This document shows positions 35,578 to 48,081 of a stretch of DNA of 64,000 bases, in pieces. The stretch is from the NCBI GenBank assembly GCA_035772735.1, contig JASDFA010000019.1, positions 67,308,001 through 67,372,000 on the forward strand, in the 5' to 3' direction. The position numbers and the translations under genes are program-made. The DNA comes from Datura wrightii (lineage: Eukaryota; Streptophyta; Magnoliopsida; Solanales; Solanaceae). The notes beneath the pieces were generated by a model. That model was not told the origin of the DNA and made no database searches. It worked only from the letters and a program-made list of their open reading frames with translations. Each line of letters opens with the position of its first letter. The first letter of the stretch is position 1.

Positions 35578-37700
35578 ACTAGGCAAATATGGTGGAGGCA
35601 CAACCCTTTCTCAATGTTGTTGGGGACCGACCAGATCACAATAAGGGATGTTCCATTGCTGCCACTGTAGCATGGACTTTCATGAGACAATATATCAAAC
35701 AGATGGGCATGCATAATGAGATTCGATAGAAAGGAACCCCAATGATATATATGATGAGGATGAATCTTATCTCGAAATAATGGTTTTTCAGATATGGAAA
35801 TTATCAAGGAAACTTTGAAAAGTTTGACTGCTCAACACAAATTTGTGATGGAGAATTTGTGCCATTAGGACTAAAGAGTGATGGATTTATAAAAATAACA
35901 GGCCACAATGGCCTCTACCGACACCAATAAAAGGTGAATAAAGTCCATCAAGTTTTGCCTCGTTGCAGAAAGTTTGAGAACAGGTCTCATAATGGCAACC
36001 TAATTAGGAGAATTAAATCTAGATGGTCCGGAAGAGGCTATGAATCAGAGGTACCAATAGAGGCATATTTCAGGGAAGAGTCTGTGATGATCATAAAGGT
36101 GTCACATGGCCGAATGGACCAGATCCCAGGGACACCTCCACTCTTAGAAGGACAACATTTGAAGAAATACGTCTAGTTAATTATAAACCCACCGCGAGAC
36201 TAAAGTCGATCCCAAAATAATACAGGACTCCTGATATCCTCAAGTACGATGGTAGTACATATCCTCACAAGCATATTATGTCCTTCGTTGGAGCAGTCAA
36301 AAGCAACGACCTGGTTGAGTTACGAAATTTAGTCATTTCTAGTCATAAAGTTCAGAGAGACTTTATTTGGAGGAGTCATGGTACTTGTTATTACCTAAAT
36401 ATTTTACTAATTCCTTTGTTATTCTTGTTGATAACTTTATCAAGGCATACACCAAAACCCAAAAGGTACAATCCAAAAAAGTAGAAATCTTCAAAATCAA
36501 ACAGGGGAATTATGAACTATTTAGGGATTTCGTGACCAGATTTTAGAAAGAAAGGATATTATTGTTAAAAGATTGGGATATGAAAGCCTTCATAGAAGCT
36601 TTAATTTCCACAGTTCATTTGCCTCTAGAAAGCTAAAAGAAAGTGTGACAGAGTTCAAGGCTACTACTGGGTTGATGTATATAATCGGTATAAATTAAAA
36701 ATCCAATTAGAGGATGCTTATTATCGATCCCATGAGAAAATCGTAAAGGTATGGGAATCAGATTCAAATCTTGTGATGAGCTGTTTCTCTTCTTATTCAT
36801 CCAACATAGTGCCAAGCCTGAGTCCGTGAGACCAAAGTTTCAAGCTAGTGGAAAAACCTCGATTCAAACAAAGAAGTGATGGGGACCAAAGTCATAAAGG
36901 ATTGCAGAGCATAAAAATGGAAGGGCTTCTTGCTCTGTTTATGCAGCAAAAGAAATCCCAAGGCTCTAGGAGTATGACTTCAACATCAACTCAGCTCATC
37001 TGGTCTCGACCATAAAGAGCATAAAAGAAGCTCGATTCCTGAAATTGATACATTTCAACCCCAGCCCAAGGGACCAAAATTTATGGTGTGAATTCCATGG
37101 GACACATGGGCACAAGACTAGTGATATTAGGCAGCTCCGAGAAGAAATGGCCATACTACTTAACAATGGTCATTTGAGGGAATTTTTCGTTATAAAGCTA
37201 AGACGAGCTACAGGAAAGAAATGGAAACAATCAAGACCAAGCTCAATCCACCCTGATTTGTGATTAACATGATAATCGGGTGGAAAGGTTAGTAGAGCAA
37301 TATTTTTGACACCAAAAAAGTCCAAGGCTTTGTTAAGTTATAAAATGAGATATTTGAAGATTCTAGACTCGAAAATAATTTCGTTCACCAACGAAAATTC
37401 GGATGGCGTGAAATTTTGCACAATAATTCTATGGTAATTAATTTAAATATAGTTAATTTCATGATTAAATGTGTTCTCATTGTCTAGGTAGCTCATTCCA
37501 TATCATTTATATCTGGGTCCTTGAGCAAATGAAGCTAATTCATACAATAATTTCGACAACAAAGTTTTTGCCTAGTTTTAACATGTCTAACAAAATGACC
37601 TGAGGTGATATTATACTACCAATTAATGCAAGGAGGATTTAAACAAACCCATTTTTAGGTGATAAATGGAGATATGGGGTGTAATGTCATCCTTGGGCGG
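35578..37700 (+). pseudogene. O: Ogre/Tat-type gag-protease fragment
   Basis: Frameshifted plus-strand remains of gag and early protease. Readable pieces are FIKAYTKTQKVQSKKVEIFK, then NYELFRDFVTRF (about 36430-36545); a zinc-knuckle-like region CEFHGTHGHKTSDIRQL (within 37045-37263); a protease lead-in KIISFTNENSDGV near 37365-37400; and VINGDMGCNVILGR (37659-37700), the end of an Ogre/Tat protease domain. Immediately after ILGR the sequence becomes LTR K. The C-terminal protease and pol are not in the window. Dozens of stops rule out function. The part before 36000 is only weakly assignable. Confidence 0.7.
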
Positions 37701-37814
37701 TGTAACACCTCAAAAGTTCCTAAGATCATACCCGAGGCATGAAATGACAAAAATAGGAAAACCTACACCAGGTCAAGAAATGAGTCTTCAAGTGGCTCAT
37801 TAAGTTACTTGACA
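37701..37814 (+). repeat. K LTR, part 1 (first 114 bp)
   Basis: TGTAACACCTCAAAAGTTCC and the next hundred bases match the start of the G 3' LTR. It ends TGACA (37810-37814), where H begins; the same TGACA is at 56011-56015, after which the G-type LTR continues. K entered O exactly after the ILGR codons. Confidence 0.82.
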
Positions 37815-40119
37815 TCTAACACGCCAAAGTTTACTAAGACTAGACTCCAGATTTGGAATTTGATCGGTAGAAAAATCTACAAAATTCCACATATTGACTC
37901 ATGGTACGAGTCGTGGGGTGATTTGACGGATCATAGGATGAGTCATGGTAAGCTTCTAGATTTTTATTTCCCAAACCATAAGTCGTGGTGAGTTGGTACA
38001 ACTCATGATCATGAGTCATATATTGCATCTACAGAGACATTCAAGATACGACAAGTCACAGTATGACTCGTGGGTCCATATAATGAGTCATAGTCAGGAA
38101 TTGTGACACCCATCTGAGTGGAAAGCCTTGGAAGTAATGAGTCATGGTATGACTGATTCTAAGAAACAATAGATAATGGTAAGTGCCCATTGTATGAGGA
38201 TTAGATAAGTGGAAAATTGGACTGGAAAGCAATGGATGGAAACCACGAGTCGTGGTCGGAGATACGACTCGTAGTACAAGTTGTGATGATTGCTGTCAGG
38301 TTTTTAAATATGTTTTTACAGGGGTATTTTCATAACTTCCTAAGATCCTAACCTCTAGTGACATCATTTTGTCTCTTAAAGAGTGTATTAAGGGGTTTAA
38401 CCTAGCCTAAGTCATCATTCTTTCAAAACAACCGTAGATTGAAGGTCTTCTCTCAAATCAAGCTAGGGGTCATTATCCCATTCATCTCAATTTATCTTGG
38501 GTTTTCAAGGCAAGTCAAGGGATCAATTTACCCAAGTATGTAGGGTAATTAATTGGGAGAATCCTTCCACCCGCATCCCCTTTTCAAGATAAATTTTGTT
38601 ATCTCTACTTCTCAAGTTCTGAAATTGTGAAATTTCAGGGTTTAACCCAATTCCATGCAATTATCGATGATGTCTCTATGGGTACTGTTCCCTCATTTTC
38701 CATTTGATGAAATATGGTTATTAGGGAATATTTAACTCTCAAATGTCTCATGAATTGATGATTTAAAGCTTATGATGATTTTTCCTATTATGCATCATTT
38801 ATGAATTTCAAGCTTATGAGCCCATTATTTCAAGTATGATGAATTATCAAAGTATGCATGAATGTTTATGAATTCTTAAACTTATAATTCCATGATTTTT
38901 AGTGTGAAGTATTATTCAAGTATGTATGATTTCATGATTTTTTTCAAGCCAATGTAAAGTCAAGTATGTTTCACTATGATTTTTAGCCAACGCTTATAAG
39001 ATCCGTTTTATAGAGAAGTTTAGAGTCAAGAATCCTAAGAAATAGATAGAAGATATGTTTTGAGAATGTGATTATGAGCAACATGCATGTTTTAGGAGTA
39101 GTGTCTAGCACTGAGAAGGGCAGAGATTTTGAGGACCCAGGTCGCATAACTATGCACCACCATAGGTATATATTCATATTCGGGACCTCTAAAGAGAGAG
39201 TGTTCCCCCATCTGAGGGAACACCGGTGATATTACATCTTCATTGTTCTTTACCCTAGCAACGCTTAGGAAGGCCCTGCCCACTTGAGCGAGATAGTTGG
39301 GGCATCACGTAAGCTCTATCATGATGGTGTTGGTTATGACAAAGCCTCACATTGTTCCTGATGTTTTAAGTTACTCAAATTCATGTCTTATGATATTATG
39401 TTTTATAGCATATTTTACCTATCGAGCAGTTTATGAGTTTTCACTTATGATTTCAAGTATAGTACACTTTATGATTTCTATTTCTAAAACCTTCGATCAT
39501 TATGTTCAGTTTATGATGAATATCTCATGATTATGATTACTTCAAGTATATGTGTTTTTAACTTCTTGTCTTTACTCTCTTGTTCTATCTTACTTTATAT
39601 TCATGATTTTAGACTATTATTTTACTAGCATGTTTTACTTTCTCTACATACTCTGTATATTCAAAGTACTGATTGTATACTTTGTGCTATATTATTTCAT
39701 GATATAGGATCGGGCGATCAATCTCAACCTTACCGTTAGCTCCATTCCAGTATCAGACCAGCTTAGTTCCCATTTGGGTGAGTCTTTATCTTTCTAAGAC
39801 ATTCATCAGTTTATGCTTTATGTCTATTACTTTTAGTTTCAGATTTAGCAGGCTAGTTAGGAGTGTTATCCCATCAACTTATCTTATGTTTAGAGGCTTT
39901 CAGACAATTATGTAGTAGATGATCACCGTTGTTGACTTTTGTTCTATCTCATGTTTTTATGTTACATATCCCAGAATTTCGCTTGTCTTATGTTCACGTC
40001 TTACTTTCCACTCTAGATATTGTCTTATTCATGCTTCGTATATGTCATTGATTATCTTGGACTCATTTATGGCTCTAGGTCCAGTGTCTCGATCTGAGGT
40101 TTAAGCGTGGATCGTGACA
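37815..40119 (+). repeat. H 5' LTR
   Basis: The LTR is about 2.3 kb, starting TCTAACACGCC (TG start changed to TC) and ending GGATCGTGACA. A word array with GAGTCGTGG and CGACTCGTA variants lies at 37895-38290. No convincing TATA box is visible. The 3' LTR matches it throughout. Open frames inside have no protein support. Confidence 0.87.
37895..38290 (+). promoter_or_regulatory. H U3 word array
   Basis: Repeated words such as TACGAGTCGTGG, ATGAGTCATGG, CACGAGTCGTGG and TACGACTCGTAG, many of them half of a palindrome. They lie about 80-475 nt from the LTR start. The 3' LTR copy is at 48705-49085. Confidence 0.55.
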
Positions 40120-40123
40120 AACA

Positions 40124-40134
40124 TGGTATCAGAG
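40124..40134 (+). other. H primer-binding site (tRNA-iMet)
   Basis: TGGTATCAGAG, four bases after the 5' LTR end, matches the initiator-Met tRNA complement exactly over these bases. Confidence 0.9.
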
Positions 40135-41590
40135 TAATTGTTTGAATGTGTCCTAGGGTGTTTGAAAGCCGCGTTAAGTAGAGTTATTTCCATGGGTGTG
40201 AAGCGTGCTACACTTATGGGGAAGAGGCTACGATACATTTTAGGAAATTTCTCTTCTTTCATGATCTATGTCATGCGATGAAGTTCATCTCTCCTATTTC
40301 TATAACTCGTGCTATACGTGTTTGTAGAAATATTCCTCCTCGCCGAGTCATTGGAGGAAAAATGTCTACGGTAATGGCCATGGTGATAGCAATGGAGTTG
40401 GGCACTAGCCAGCCCCACCAGCTCTAGTTGATCCCGTGTTGGATTAGGTGACTCATGCTGAGTTCAGGGCTGCATTTTGGATGTTTGCTCAGGCCCTAAA
40501 AGCCTAGGTCAACCAGAACATTGTGGCTCATGTGCACCAGAATGGGAATGTGATAGCAGCCAGGGTGCGAGACTTCGCCTCAATGAACCCACCTGAGTTT
40601 CATGGGTCAAATGTGGGAGAGGATCCATAGGAATTAATAGAGGAGGTTCAAAAGAATACTCAGATTATGAGTGTTTCTGAAGAGGAGAGTGCAGACTTGG
40701 CCTCCTATCAACTAAAGGGGGTAGCTCACATTTGGTTTCAATAGTGGAATGAGGTTCATGGAGTAGGTGTTGTCCCTATTGGCTGGGATGAGTTTGTTAC
40801 GATGTTCTTGGATAGGTTCTTTCCCTGAGAGTTGAGGGACCCAAAGGTGGCGGAGATTGTCAATTTGAAATAGAATAATATGACTGTTCAGGAGTATGCC
40901 CTGAAGTTTACCCAGTTATCCAAGTATGCTCTGGAGATGGCTGTTGATCCGAGGGCTCGTTTGAGCAAGTTCGTGAATGGATATGCATATTCACTGGTCA
41001 AGGAGAGCAGGACCGCCATGCTGATAAGTGATATGGATATCTCTGAATTGATGATTTATGCCCAGTAGATAGAGGCAGAGCAAATAAAGGAGAAGAAAAA
41101 AGAGGCTAGGAGGGGCAGAACAGGTAACTATGGGCATTTTCTGCGGATGTTAGGAGAAGGGCATCACCAACAGTCTCATTAAAGGTCATCAACCCCAGTC
41201 CCATCGTCAGCTAGTGTTCCATCTAGACCCAAATGTGATTATAGGGGTCGAGCGCCAGGCTTTAGGGGTCAAGGAAGTATGACAGGAGAGCACACTTTCC
41301 TAGCTTGCAGGAAGTGCGATAAGAAGCACCTTAGAGAGTGATTGGTTGTCTCAGATGTCTGCTTCAAGTTTGGGAAGCCTAGACATATGCTCAGAGATTG
41401 TCCTTCAACTAGACAGAGTGATGGTAGAAGCCATGCCCGAGCCACCACTTTATCGGCTCCAGTAGATCGCTTATCTCAGCAAGGCACCTCTTCTAGTGTG
41501 GGTAGCTTACAATTCCAGAACAAGTTCTACACACTTTCATCTCTTCAAGAGCAGGAGTGCTCACCCGATGTGGTCACTGGTATGTTATAA
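40135..41590 (+). pseudogene. H gag, zinc knuckle damaged
   Basis: One frame carries a recognisable gag from about 40357 to 41590. It includes MNPPEFHGSNVGEDP, then SYQLKGVAHIWFQ and VTMFLDRFFP (capsid-type retrotransposon gag domain), TVQEYALKFTQLSKYALEM, and a late zinc knuckle. About eight in-frame stops interrupt it, several of them TAG or TGA at single-base distance from sense codons. The knuckle reads CFKFGKPRHMLRDC: the second Cys is Phe (TTT at 41369-41371), so metal binding is lost. Gag normally packages the RNA. The frame runs on without shift into the protease. Confidence 0.85.
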
Positions 41591-42060
41591 GTATTCTATC
41601 TTGATTTTTATGCATCGTTACATTCGGGAGCTACATTATCCTTCATGACTCCTTATGTTGTTTTTAGTTTCGGTGTTAGTCTCTAAAATCCTGTTAGAAC
41701 CCTTCTTAGTCTCCAATCCTGTCAGTGAGTCAGTTTTAGCTTAATGGGTATACAGAAATTTCTTTATCAGAATTCTTAAGAAAGTTACCTCAACTGACTT
41801 AATGGAGTTAGATATGATTGATTTCGAGTTATCTTTGGTATGGATTGGTTACATGTTTGTTATGCTTTGGTCAATTGCACTCATATAGTAGAGTTCCATT
41901 TTCTTGCTGAACTAGTCCTAGAATGGAAGGGTAGTTCAGTTATGCCAATAGGTCACTTTGTTTCCTATCTCAAGGCAAAAAAGATTATCTCCAAAGATTG
42001 TGTGTAATCTAGTTTGGGTCAAGGATTCGATGTCTGAGACCCTGACTCTTTAGTTAGTTC
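41591..42060 (+). pseudogene. H protease, active-site Asp replaced
   Basis: The frame continues from gag. The active-site segment reads HSGATLSFMTPYVV with CAT at 41621-41623; aspartic proteases need Asp at that place, so it is inactive. FGMDWLHVCYALVNCTHIVE and LVLEWKGSSVMPIGHFVSYL follow, the lineage's usual end of protease and link to reverse transcriptase, reached after a frame change. Stops are frequent. Confidence 0.8.
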
Positions 42061-42935
42061 CTGTTGTATGTGAGTATCTGGAGGTGTTCCCAGATGAATA
42101 ACAAGAAGTCCCTCCCGAGTGGGAGATTTACTTTGGTATTGATCTTTTACCTAATACGCAACCCATATCCATTCCTCCTTACAGAATGGCTCCAACCAAG
42201 CTAATGAATTTGAAAGACCAGTTGAAAAATCTCTTAGATAAGGGTTTTATCAGGCCAGAAGTTCCCATGGGGAGCCCTAGTTCTATTTCTTCGAAAGAAG
42301 GATAAATCTCTTGGGATGTGCATTGATTATCGATAGTTGAACAAGGTCATTATCAAGAATAAGTATCCCTTCCCCAGGATTGATGACCTATTTGACCAGC
42401 TCCAAGGTGCTAAGTTCTTTTCAATGATAGACCTCAGATCTGGCTATCATCAGCTTAGTGTTAGGGAGAGTAACATTTCGAAGAGAGCTTTCGGGACTCG
42501 GTATAGTCACTATGAGTTTTTGGTTATGTCTTTTGGACTAACGAGTGCTCCTGCAGCTTTTATGGACTTGATGAATGGGGAGTTCAAGCCGTATTTTGAT
42601 ATGTTCATGATTGTCTTCATACATGATATCCTCATATACTCTCGGAGTGAGGAGGAGCATACCGCTCATTTGAGGATTATGTTACAGACTCTCAAGAATC
42701 ATCAACTATTTGCTAAATTCAGCAAGCGTGAGTTTTGACTGAACTCAGTAAATTATTGGGTCATTTAGTGTCTAGCGAGGGTGTGAAATTAGACCCTCAA
42801 AAGATAGAGGCGGTGAAGAATTGGCCTAGACCTGTCAGTCCCACTGATATTAGGAGCTTCTTGTGTTTAGCTAGTTATTGCAGGAGGTTCATAGAGGGAT
42901 TTTCATCAATTGCAGCACAATTGACTAGTTGATCC
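42061..42935 (+). pseudogene. H reverse transcriptase, catalytic box changed to FIHD
   Basis: Readable in order: [29 protein letters not shown], then the open piece 42337-42738 with [34 protein letters not shown] and [20 protein letters not shown]. The catalytic box at 42616-42627 is Phe-Ile-His-Asp in place of Phe-Ile-Asp-Asp. A frameshift near 42735 leads to GHLVSSEGVKLDPQKIEAVK, then IRSFLCLASYCRRFIEGF (42735-42932). The loss of the first Asp and the frame breaks make it inactive. Confidence 0.9.
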
Positions 42936-43500
42936 AGAAGAAGGTCATGTTTTAGTAGCTTGATGCTTGTGAGAAAAGTTTTCAAGAGTGAAAGACTCAA
43001 CTCACTTCAGCCCCAATATTGACCCTACTTGAGGGCACAAATGGTTTCATTGTGTATTGCGATACTTCTAGAATTGGTCCTGGTTGTCTATTGATGTAGC
43101 ATGGTAAGGTCATTGCATATGCCTCTAGATAGCTTAAGAGTCATGAAAAGAACTCGCTAATGCTTGACCTAGAGTTGGCAGTTGTTGTGTTTGCCTTAAA
43201 GATTCGGAGGCATTATTTGTATGGGTTGCAAATAGATATGTTCACGGATCACAAGAGCCTATAATATGTGTTTATATAGAAGGGGATCTGAAGTTGCGGC
43301 AAAGAAGATGGGTTGAGCTTCGTCCTTTATCATCTGATCAAGGACAATGTATTGGCGGACTCTCTTAGTAGGTTGTCCGTGGAGAATGTGTCCTATGTCG
43401 AGAATGGGAGGAAAGTGTTGGTGAAGGATGTCATAGGTTTGCTTGTTTAGGAGTTCTCCTTACAGATTCATCGGATGGAGGTGTTATTGTTTAGAATGGG
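42936..43500 (+). pseudogene. H RNase H
   Basis: Pieces include LTLLEGTNGFIVYCDTSRIG (first Asp retained), [36 protein letters not shown] (second Asp and His retained) and SVENVSYVENGRKVLVKDV. Stops and a frame change near 43265-43330 break the domain. It is followed directly by the integrase remnant. Confidence 0.8.
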
Positions 43501-44648
43501 TCAGTATCTTCATTGGTGATGGAATTTAAAGCAAGGCAATATGAGGATCCTATCCTAGTGAAGTTAAAGGGAACAGTCCAGAATCAGAAAGTGGAGGATT
43601 TCCGCCAAGAAGGAGATGGTATACTCCGATATCAGGGATGATTTTGTGTTCCGGCTATGGATGACTTGAGCTAGCAGATGTTCAGCAAGGCTCGTGGCTC
43701 TTGGCACTCTTCCTTCTAAGTGCCACCAAGATGTACCATGATCTATGGTAAGTCTACTGGTGGAATGGCATGAAAAAGAACATCATGAAATTTGTGGCTA
43801 AGTGTCCAAATTGCCAATAGGTGAAGGTTGAGCATCAAATACCTGGAGGTATGCTTCATGACATCATTATTCCTACGTGGAAATGGAAAGATATCAATAT
43901 GGACTTCATTGCAGAGTTTCCTCATATGCACTAACAGTGTGACTCTATTTAGGTGATTTTGGATAGGTTGACCAAATCAGCTCATATCGGTTAAAATTGC
44001 ATATTCAGTCGAGGATTATGCTAAACTCTACATTTGAGAGTTATTTTAGCTATATAGAGTTCCTTTATCCATTATCTTAGATAGGGGTACTTAGTTTAGC
44101 GCTTAGTTTTGGAGATTGATTCAAAAGGGACTTGGTATTCAGGTGAAGCTTAGCACAAGTTTTCACCCACAGACAAATGGTCAGGTGGGTGGACCATTCA
44201 GACTCTTGAAGACATATTGAGAGCATGTTTAATTGATTTCAAAGGTATTTTGTATGATCACTTACCCCTCATTGAGTTCGCCTACAATAACAGTTATCAC
44301 TCCACATTCAGATGGTTCCATTTGAAGCTCTTTATGGGCGAAGGTATAGATCATTGGATGGTTCGAGGTAGGAGAGGCTACGTTGATAGGGCCAGATTAA
44401 TATGAGGCTATGGATAAAGTTCATCTTATTAGGGAAAAGCTAAAAATAGCTCAAAGTCGACAGAAATCATATACAGATATTAGGAGGAGAGAGATTGAGT
44501 TCAAAGTCGATGATTGGGTGTTTCTGAAGGTGTCTCCCATGAAATATGTTATGAGTTTTGGTAAGAAAGGGAATTTTAGTCCCCAATATGTTATTCCTTA
44601 TAGAATTCTGATGCGAGTTGGCAAGGTGGCATATAAGTTGGATCTTGA
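43501..44648 (+). pseudogene. H integrase, first part (interrupted by X)
   Basis: The zinc-binding region is at about 43690-43830 (VYWWNGMKKNIMKFVAKC, then PNC). The core has DRLTKSAH near 43955-43985, then SFHPQTNGQV near 44160-44190 and open pieces 44217-44405 (LIDFKG, HLPLIEFAYNNSYHS) and 44410-44721 (MDKVHLIREKLKIAQSRQKS, then FKVDDWVFLKVSPMK). It ends KVAYKLDLD at the X junction (44648). Frameshifts separate the pieces. Confidence 0.82.
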
Positions 44649-46145
44649 TGTTGGGCATATTCTTATGCTCATTTGTCATGTTTTAACCTTTATTTTGCCT
44701 TGTTTTGAGTTTATATCCTAATGAAATGCATTAATTTACTATTTTTGAGTGTCCTTTGAGCTAACAAATGTTTTAGATGTTTTGAGCAAGAAACCAAGGA
44801 AAAATGACTCAAGGTGTGAAGAAAGAAAAGTTCATGAAAGTCGGCCTAGGGCTATAGCTGGTGTGGCGTGCCAACCTCTGAACTTCAGAGAAATCTACAC
44901 AATGTTGGTGCTATGAGTGTCGTGGGGAACCAGGTTTCAAACTTCATAGGAGAATTTAGTCAACAGCTTGGTGAGATGATAGGTGTGAAGTGCCCGAAGC
45001 ATCCCAGACTTAGGAAAAGTTTCCAACATTCTGGTGCTTTGGATAGAGTAGGGCACCAGAAGCATTCTAATGCTCAGCAATTTGGCTAACACTCTGGTGT
45101 TTTGAGTGGCGTGGGGCACCTGGAGGGTCCAAAAGTTTAGAAATAAGGCTAACACCTTGGTGCTGTGGCTAGTGTGGGGCACTCGGAGCAAAACTTACAA
45201 AGAAAAATTGAGCCAAACTTGGGGCTACGAAGGACGCGGCACACCATACCCATTCCTAGATGGATTTGCTGAGTTTGAAGCTAATTTATTGAGGGCAAAA
45301 GCATCATTTGAGGGCTCATCTATGAATATAACATCTAGGTCATTTGTTATTAAGGAGACATCATTTTTTATCGTAGTAAGGGTTGTAATGTAGCTTTGGA
45401 GGAGAGACAAGTACTTGACTTAGGTTTCTTCTTTTCTCTATCGTTTTATTTTGAATAATGATGATATCTATGTTTTTCCGCTTGAACATGAGTGGCTAAA
45501 TGCCCATTCTAGGGCTTTGTCCATAGGTATGGTTGAAGCTGGAAAGATTGATTATTGCTCGTTTTGATTCTTCATTAAAGGTTGTTTATATTTACTTATT
45601 TTAATTGCTTATTCACTAGATTGATCACCATGTGAATAAATATATTGGCTTTTGGTTGAACTCGGGAGAGGGAACTGAAAGGAATTAAAGTAAATGTAAA
45701 ATAGGAATTTTTCAAAGATCCTTTGGCCCCATGGTTGGAGGTTAGAAATTATTGATAAGGATAGGGATATACCCTTCAACACTGTTTAGTTGATATACAA
45801 GTAGGAATTACCACCATTTCATGTTTCTCCTGCGACCATAGGGATATAACTGTTAGAGCTCCTGAGATAGTTCTTGGATTCTCGACAGAGTGGCAATAAA
45901 TGGGATAGTAACTTTCCACTGGCAAGCTAACAAGTTTCCAATAGCTTGAGTTTATTAGTTCATTTTTATTTCAAGTTTAGTATTTTAATTCTTCAAACCA
46001 TTCCCCATTTATAGCTGTTTTTGTTAGAGTAGCGAAATAAAGAGTTAACCTTAAGAGAGTAATCTGACAAGTCTCTGAGGGATTGATAATTGGGACTTCA
46101 CTATTGTATATTACTTAACAACCACGTGCGCTTGAGTGTGCCTTA
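44649..46145 (+). repeat. X 5' LTR
   Basis: Aligned by eye with 46503-48081; about 100 bp present in the 3' copy around 47785-47880 are missing here. It carries a seven-unit tandem array (about 44850-45250) and an imperfect TATA region (GAATATAA near 45325). The end is placed where similarity stops, after ACCACGTGCGCTTGA. Confidence 0.75.
44850..45260 (+). promoter_or_regulatory. X U3 tandem array (about 63-bp period)
   Basis: Seven units have cores starting at 44851, 44910, 44973, 45036, 45099, 45162 and 45224 (spacing 59, 63, 63, 63, 63, 62). The core resembles GGTGCTATGGCTGGCGTGGGGCACC. The 3' LTR has the same array at about 46700-47100 and then a clean TATAAATA at 47177-47184. Confidence 0.8.
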
Positions 46146-46502
46146 CTTATTATGTTTCATGCTTTGTATTGATAATTTGAGAGAGGAACATCACCAAAAG
46201 TGAGGGACATAAGATGTCTAAGTCGGTGCACCATATGTCGCATGTTTCATACTTAATATGTTGGCCTTGTTTTGAAAAAGAAAAAACTAAGTCTATTATA
46301 GAAGTTGTGTAGTCTTGAATATGAAAACTCTACATGTGCTTCATATGAATTGGTATAAGTTGATGAACCACTTAATCATATGTTCTATGCTAGTTGTTTG
46401 AGTGTGAATTGATAGAGGTGACATGTGGCAAGAATATATGAGTTTGTGCATGAAGTTGAGGATTCTTCGAGGATGAACAATGGTTTAAGTGTGGGGTGGT
46501 GA

Positions 46503-48081
46503 TGTTGGGCATATTCTTATGCCCATTAGCCATGTTTTTTACCCATATTTTACCTTGTTTTGAGTTCATAATCCTTATGAAATGCATAAATTCATGTGTA
46601 TTTTTGAGCTAAAAATGTTTTTAGATGTTTTGAACAGGAAACCAAGGAAAAAGGACCCAAAAATGACTCAAGGTATGATGAAAGAAGAGTTCGCAAAAGT
46701 CGGTCGGGTCTATAGATGGCGTGGCGTGCAAACCCCCAAACTTTAGAGAAATATGCAAAAAATTGGCGCTATGGGTGGCGTGGGGCACCAAGTCTGAACT
46801 TTAGAGGGGAATTTTATCAACACCTTGGCGAGATAAAAGGCGTTGATAGCCCGAAGCATCCCAGACTTAGGAAAAGTTTCAAACATTCTGGTCCTTTAGA
46901 TGGAGTGGGGCACTAGAAGGGCTCTAATTCTTAGAAATTTGACTAACACTCTTGTGCTTTGAGTGGTGTGAGGTGCTCCGAGGGTCTAAAAGTGTAGAAA
47001 TTTGGCTAACACCTTGGTTCTATGGCTGGCGCGGGCCCCCGGAGCTAAACTTCATACGAAAATTGAGCCAAACTTAGGGCTATGGAGGGTGTGGTGTGCC
47101 AGACCTATTCTAGGATGGATTTTGCTGATTTTGAAGCTAATTTCTTGAGGTAAAAAGCATCATTTGAGGTTTCACCTATAAATATAAAATCTAGGTCATT
47201 TGTTAGTAAGGCGACATCATTTTGTTTGATCGTAGTAAGGGTTGTAACACAGCTTTTGAGGAGAGATAAGTTCTTAACTTAGGTTTCTTTTTTTCTCTAT
47301 CATTTTACTCTGAATGATGATGATATCTTTGTTTTTCTGCTTGAACATGAGTAGCTAACACCCATTCTAGAGTTTTGGCCATAGATATGGTTAAAGCTGG
47401 AAAGATTGATTATTGCTTGTTTTGATTCTTTATTAAAGGTTGTTTATATTTACTTATTTTAATTGCTTATTCACTATACTGATCACCATGTGAATAAATC
47501 TATTAGCTATTGGTTGAACTCGGGAGAGGGAACTTAAAGAAATTAAAGTAAATGTAAGATAGGAACTTTCAAAGATCCTTTGGCCCATTAGTTGGAGGTT
47601 ATAAGTTGTCGATGAGGATAGGGATATACCTTTCAAACCTGTTTAGTTGATATACAAGTATGCATAGTCATCATTTCGTGTTTCTCCTGTGACCATAGGG
47701 ATATAGGCGTTAGGGTTCATGAGATAGTTCTTGGATGCTTGGAAGAGTGGCAAGAAATGGGATAGTAACTTGCAACTAGCAACCTTAATAAGAATTAATC
47801 TAGCGTAATCAAGTATTGATAACTCACCTAAAGTTAAAGTGCCATTTCATTATATTTTAATCATCATTTGAAGTTTTTGCAACAGCTTGAGTTTATTAGT
47901 TCATTTTCATTTCAAGTTTAGTAGTTTAATTCTTCAAACCGTTCCCCATTTATATATGTTTTTGTTAGAGTAGCGAATTTAAGAGTTAATCTTAAATAAG
48001 TAATCTACAAGTCTTTGAGGAATCAGTTATCGAGACTTCACAATCCTATATTATTTTACGACCATGTGAGCTTGGGAAACA
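46503..48081 (+). repeat. X 3' LTR
   Basis: About 1.58 kb, starting TGTTGGGCATATTC and ending CTTGGGAAACA. It has the U3 array and then TATAAATA (47177-47184). Its end joins the H integrase again at about 48082 (TTAGAGCTACCAGCAGAG). Confidence 0.78.

Larger units (their letters stand above)
44649..48081 (+). mobile_element. X: short LTR element without coding sequence
   Basis: Two related LTRs (44649 to about 46145, and 46503-48081), both starting TGTTGGGCATATTCTTATG, enclose only about 360 bp. The interior ends TTCGAGGATGAACAATGG and then AAGTGTGGGGTGGTGA, the polypurine tract style of Athila/Tat elements, directly before the 3' LTR. No primer site like TGGCGCCGTTGCC is found after the 5' LTR, so the interior has lost its 5' part. 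It sits inside the H integrase, between KLDLD and ELPAELTLVHP. The target duplication is not clear (CTTGA versus TTAGA). An inverted copy, XL, is at the left edge of the window. Confidence 0.82.

Noticed and set aside
37701..40119. Reading 37701 as the start of the H 5' LTR
   Set aside because: The first 114 bp match the G-type LTR and not the H 3' LTR. H starts at 37815, and TGACA then appears on both sides, with the G-type LTR resuming at 56016.
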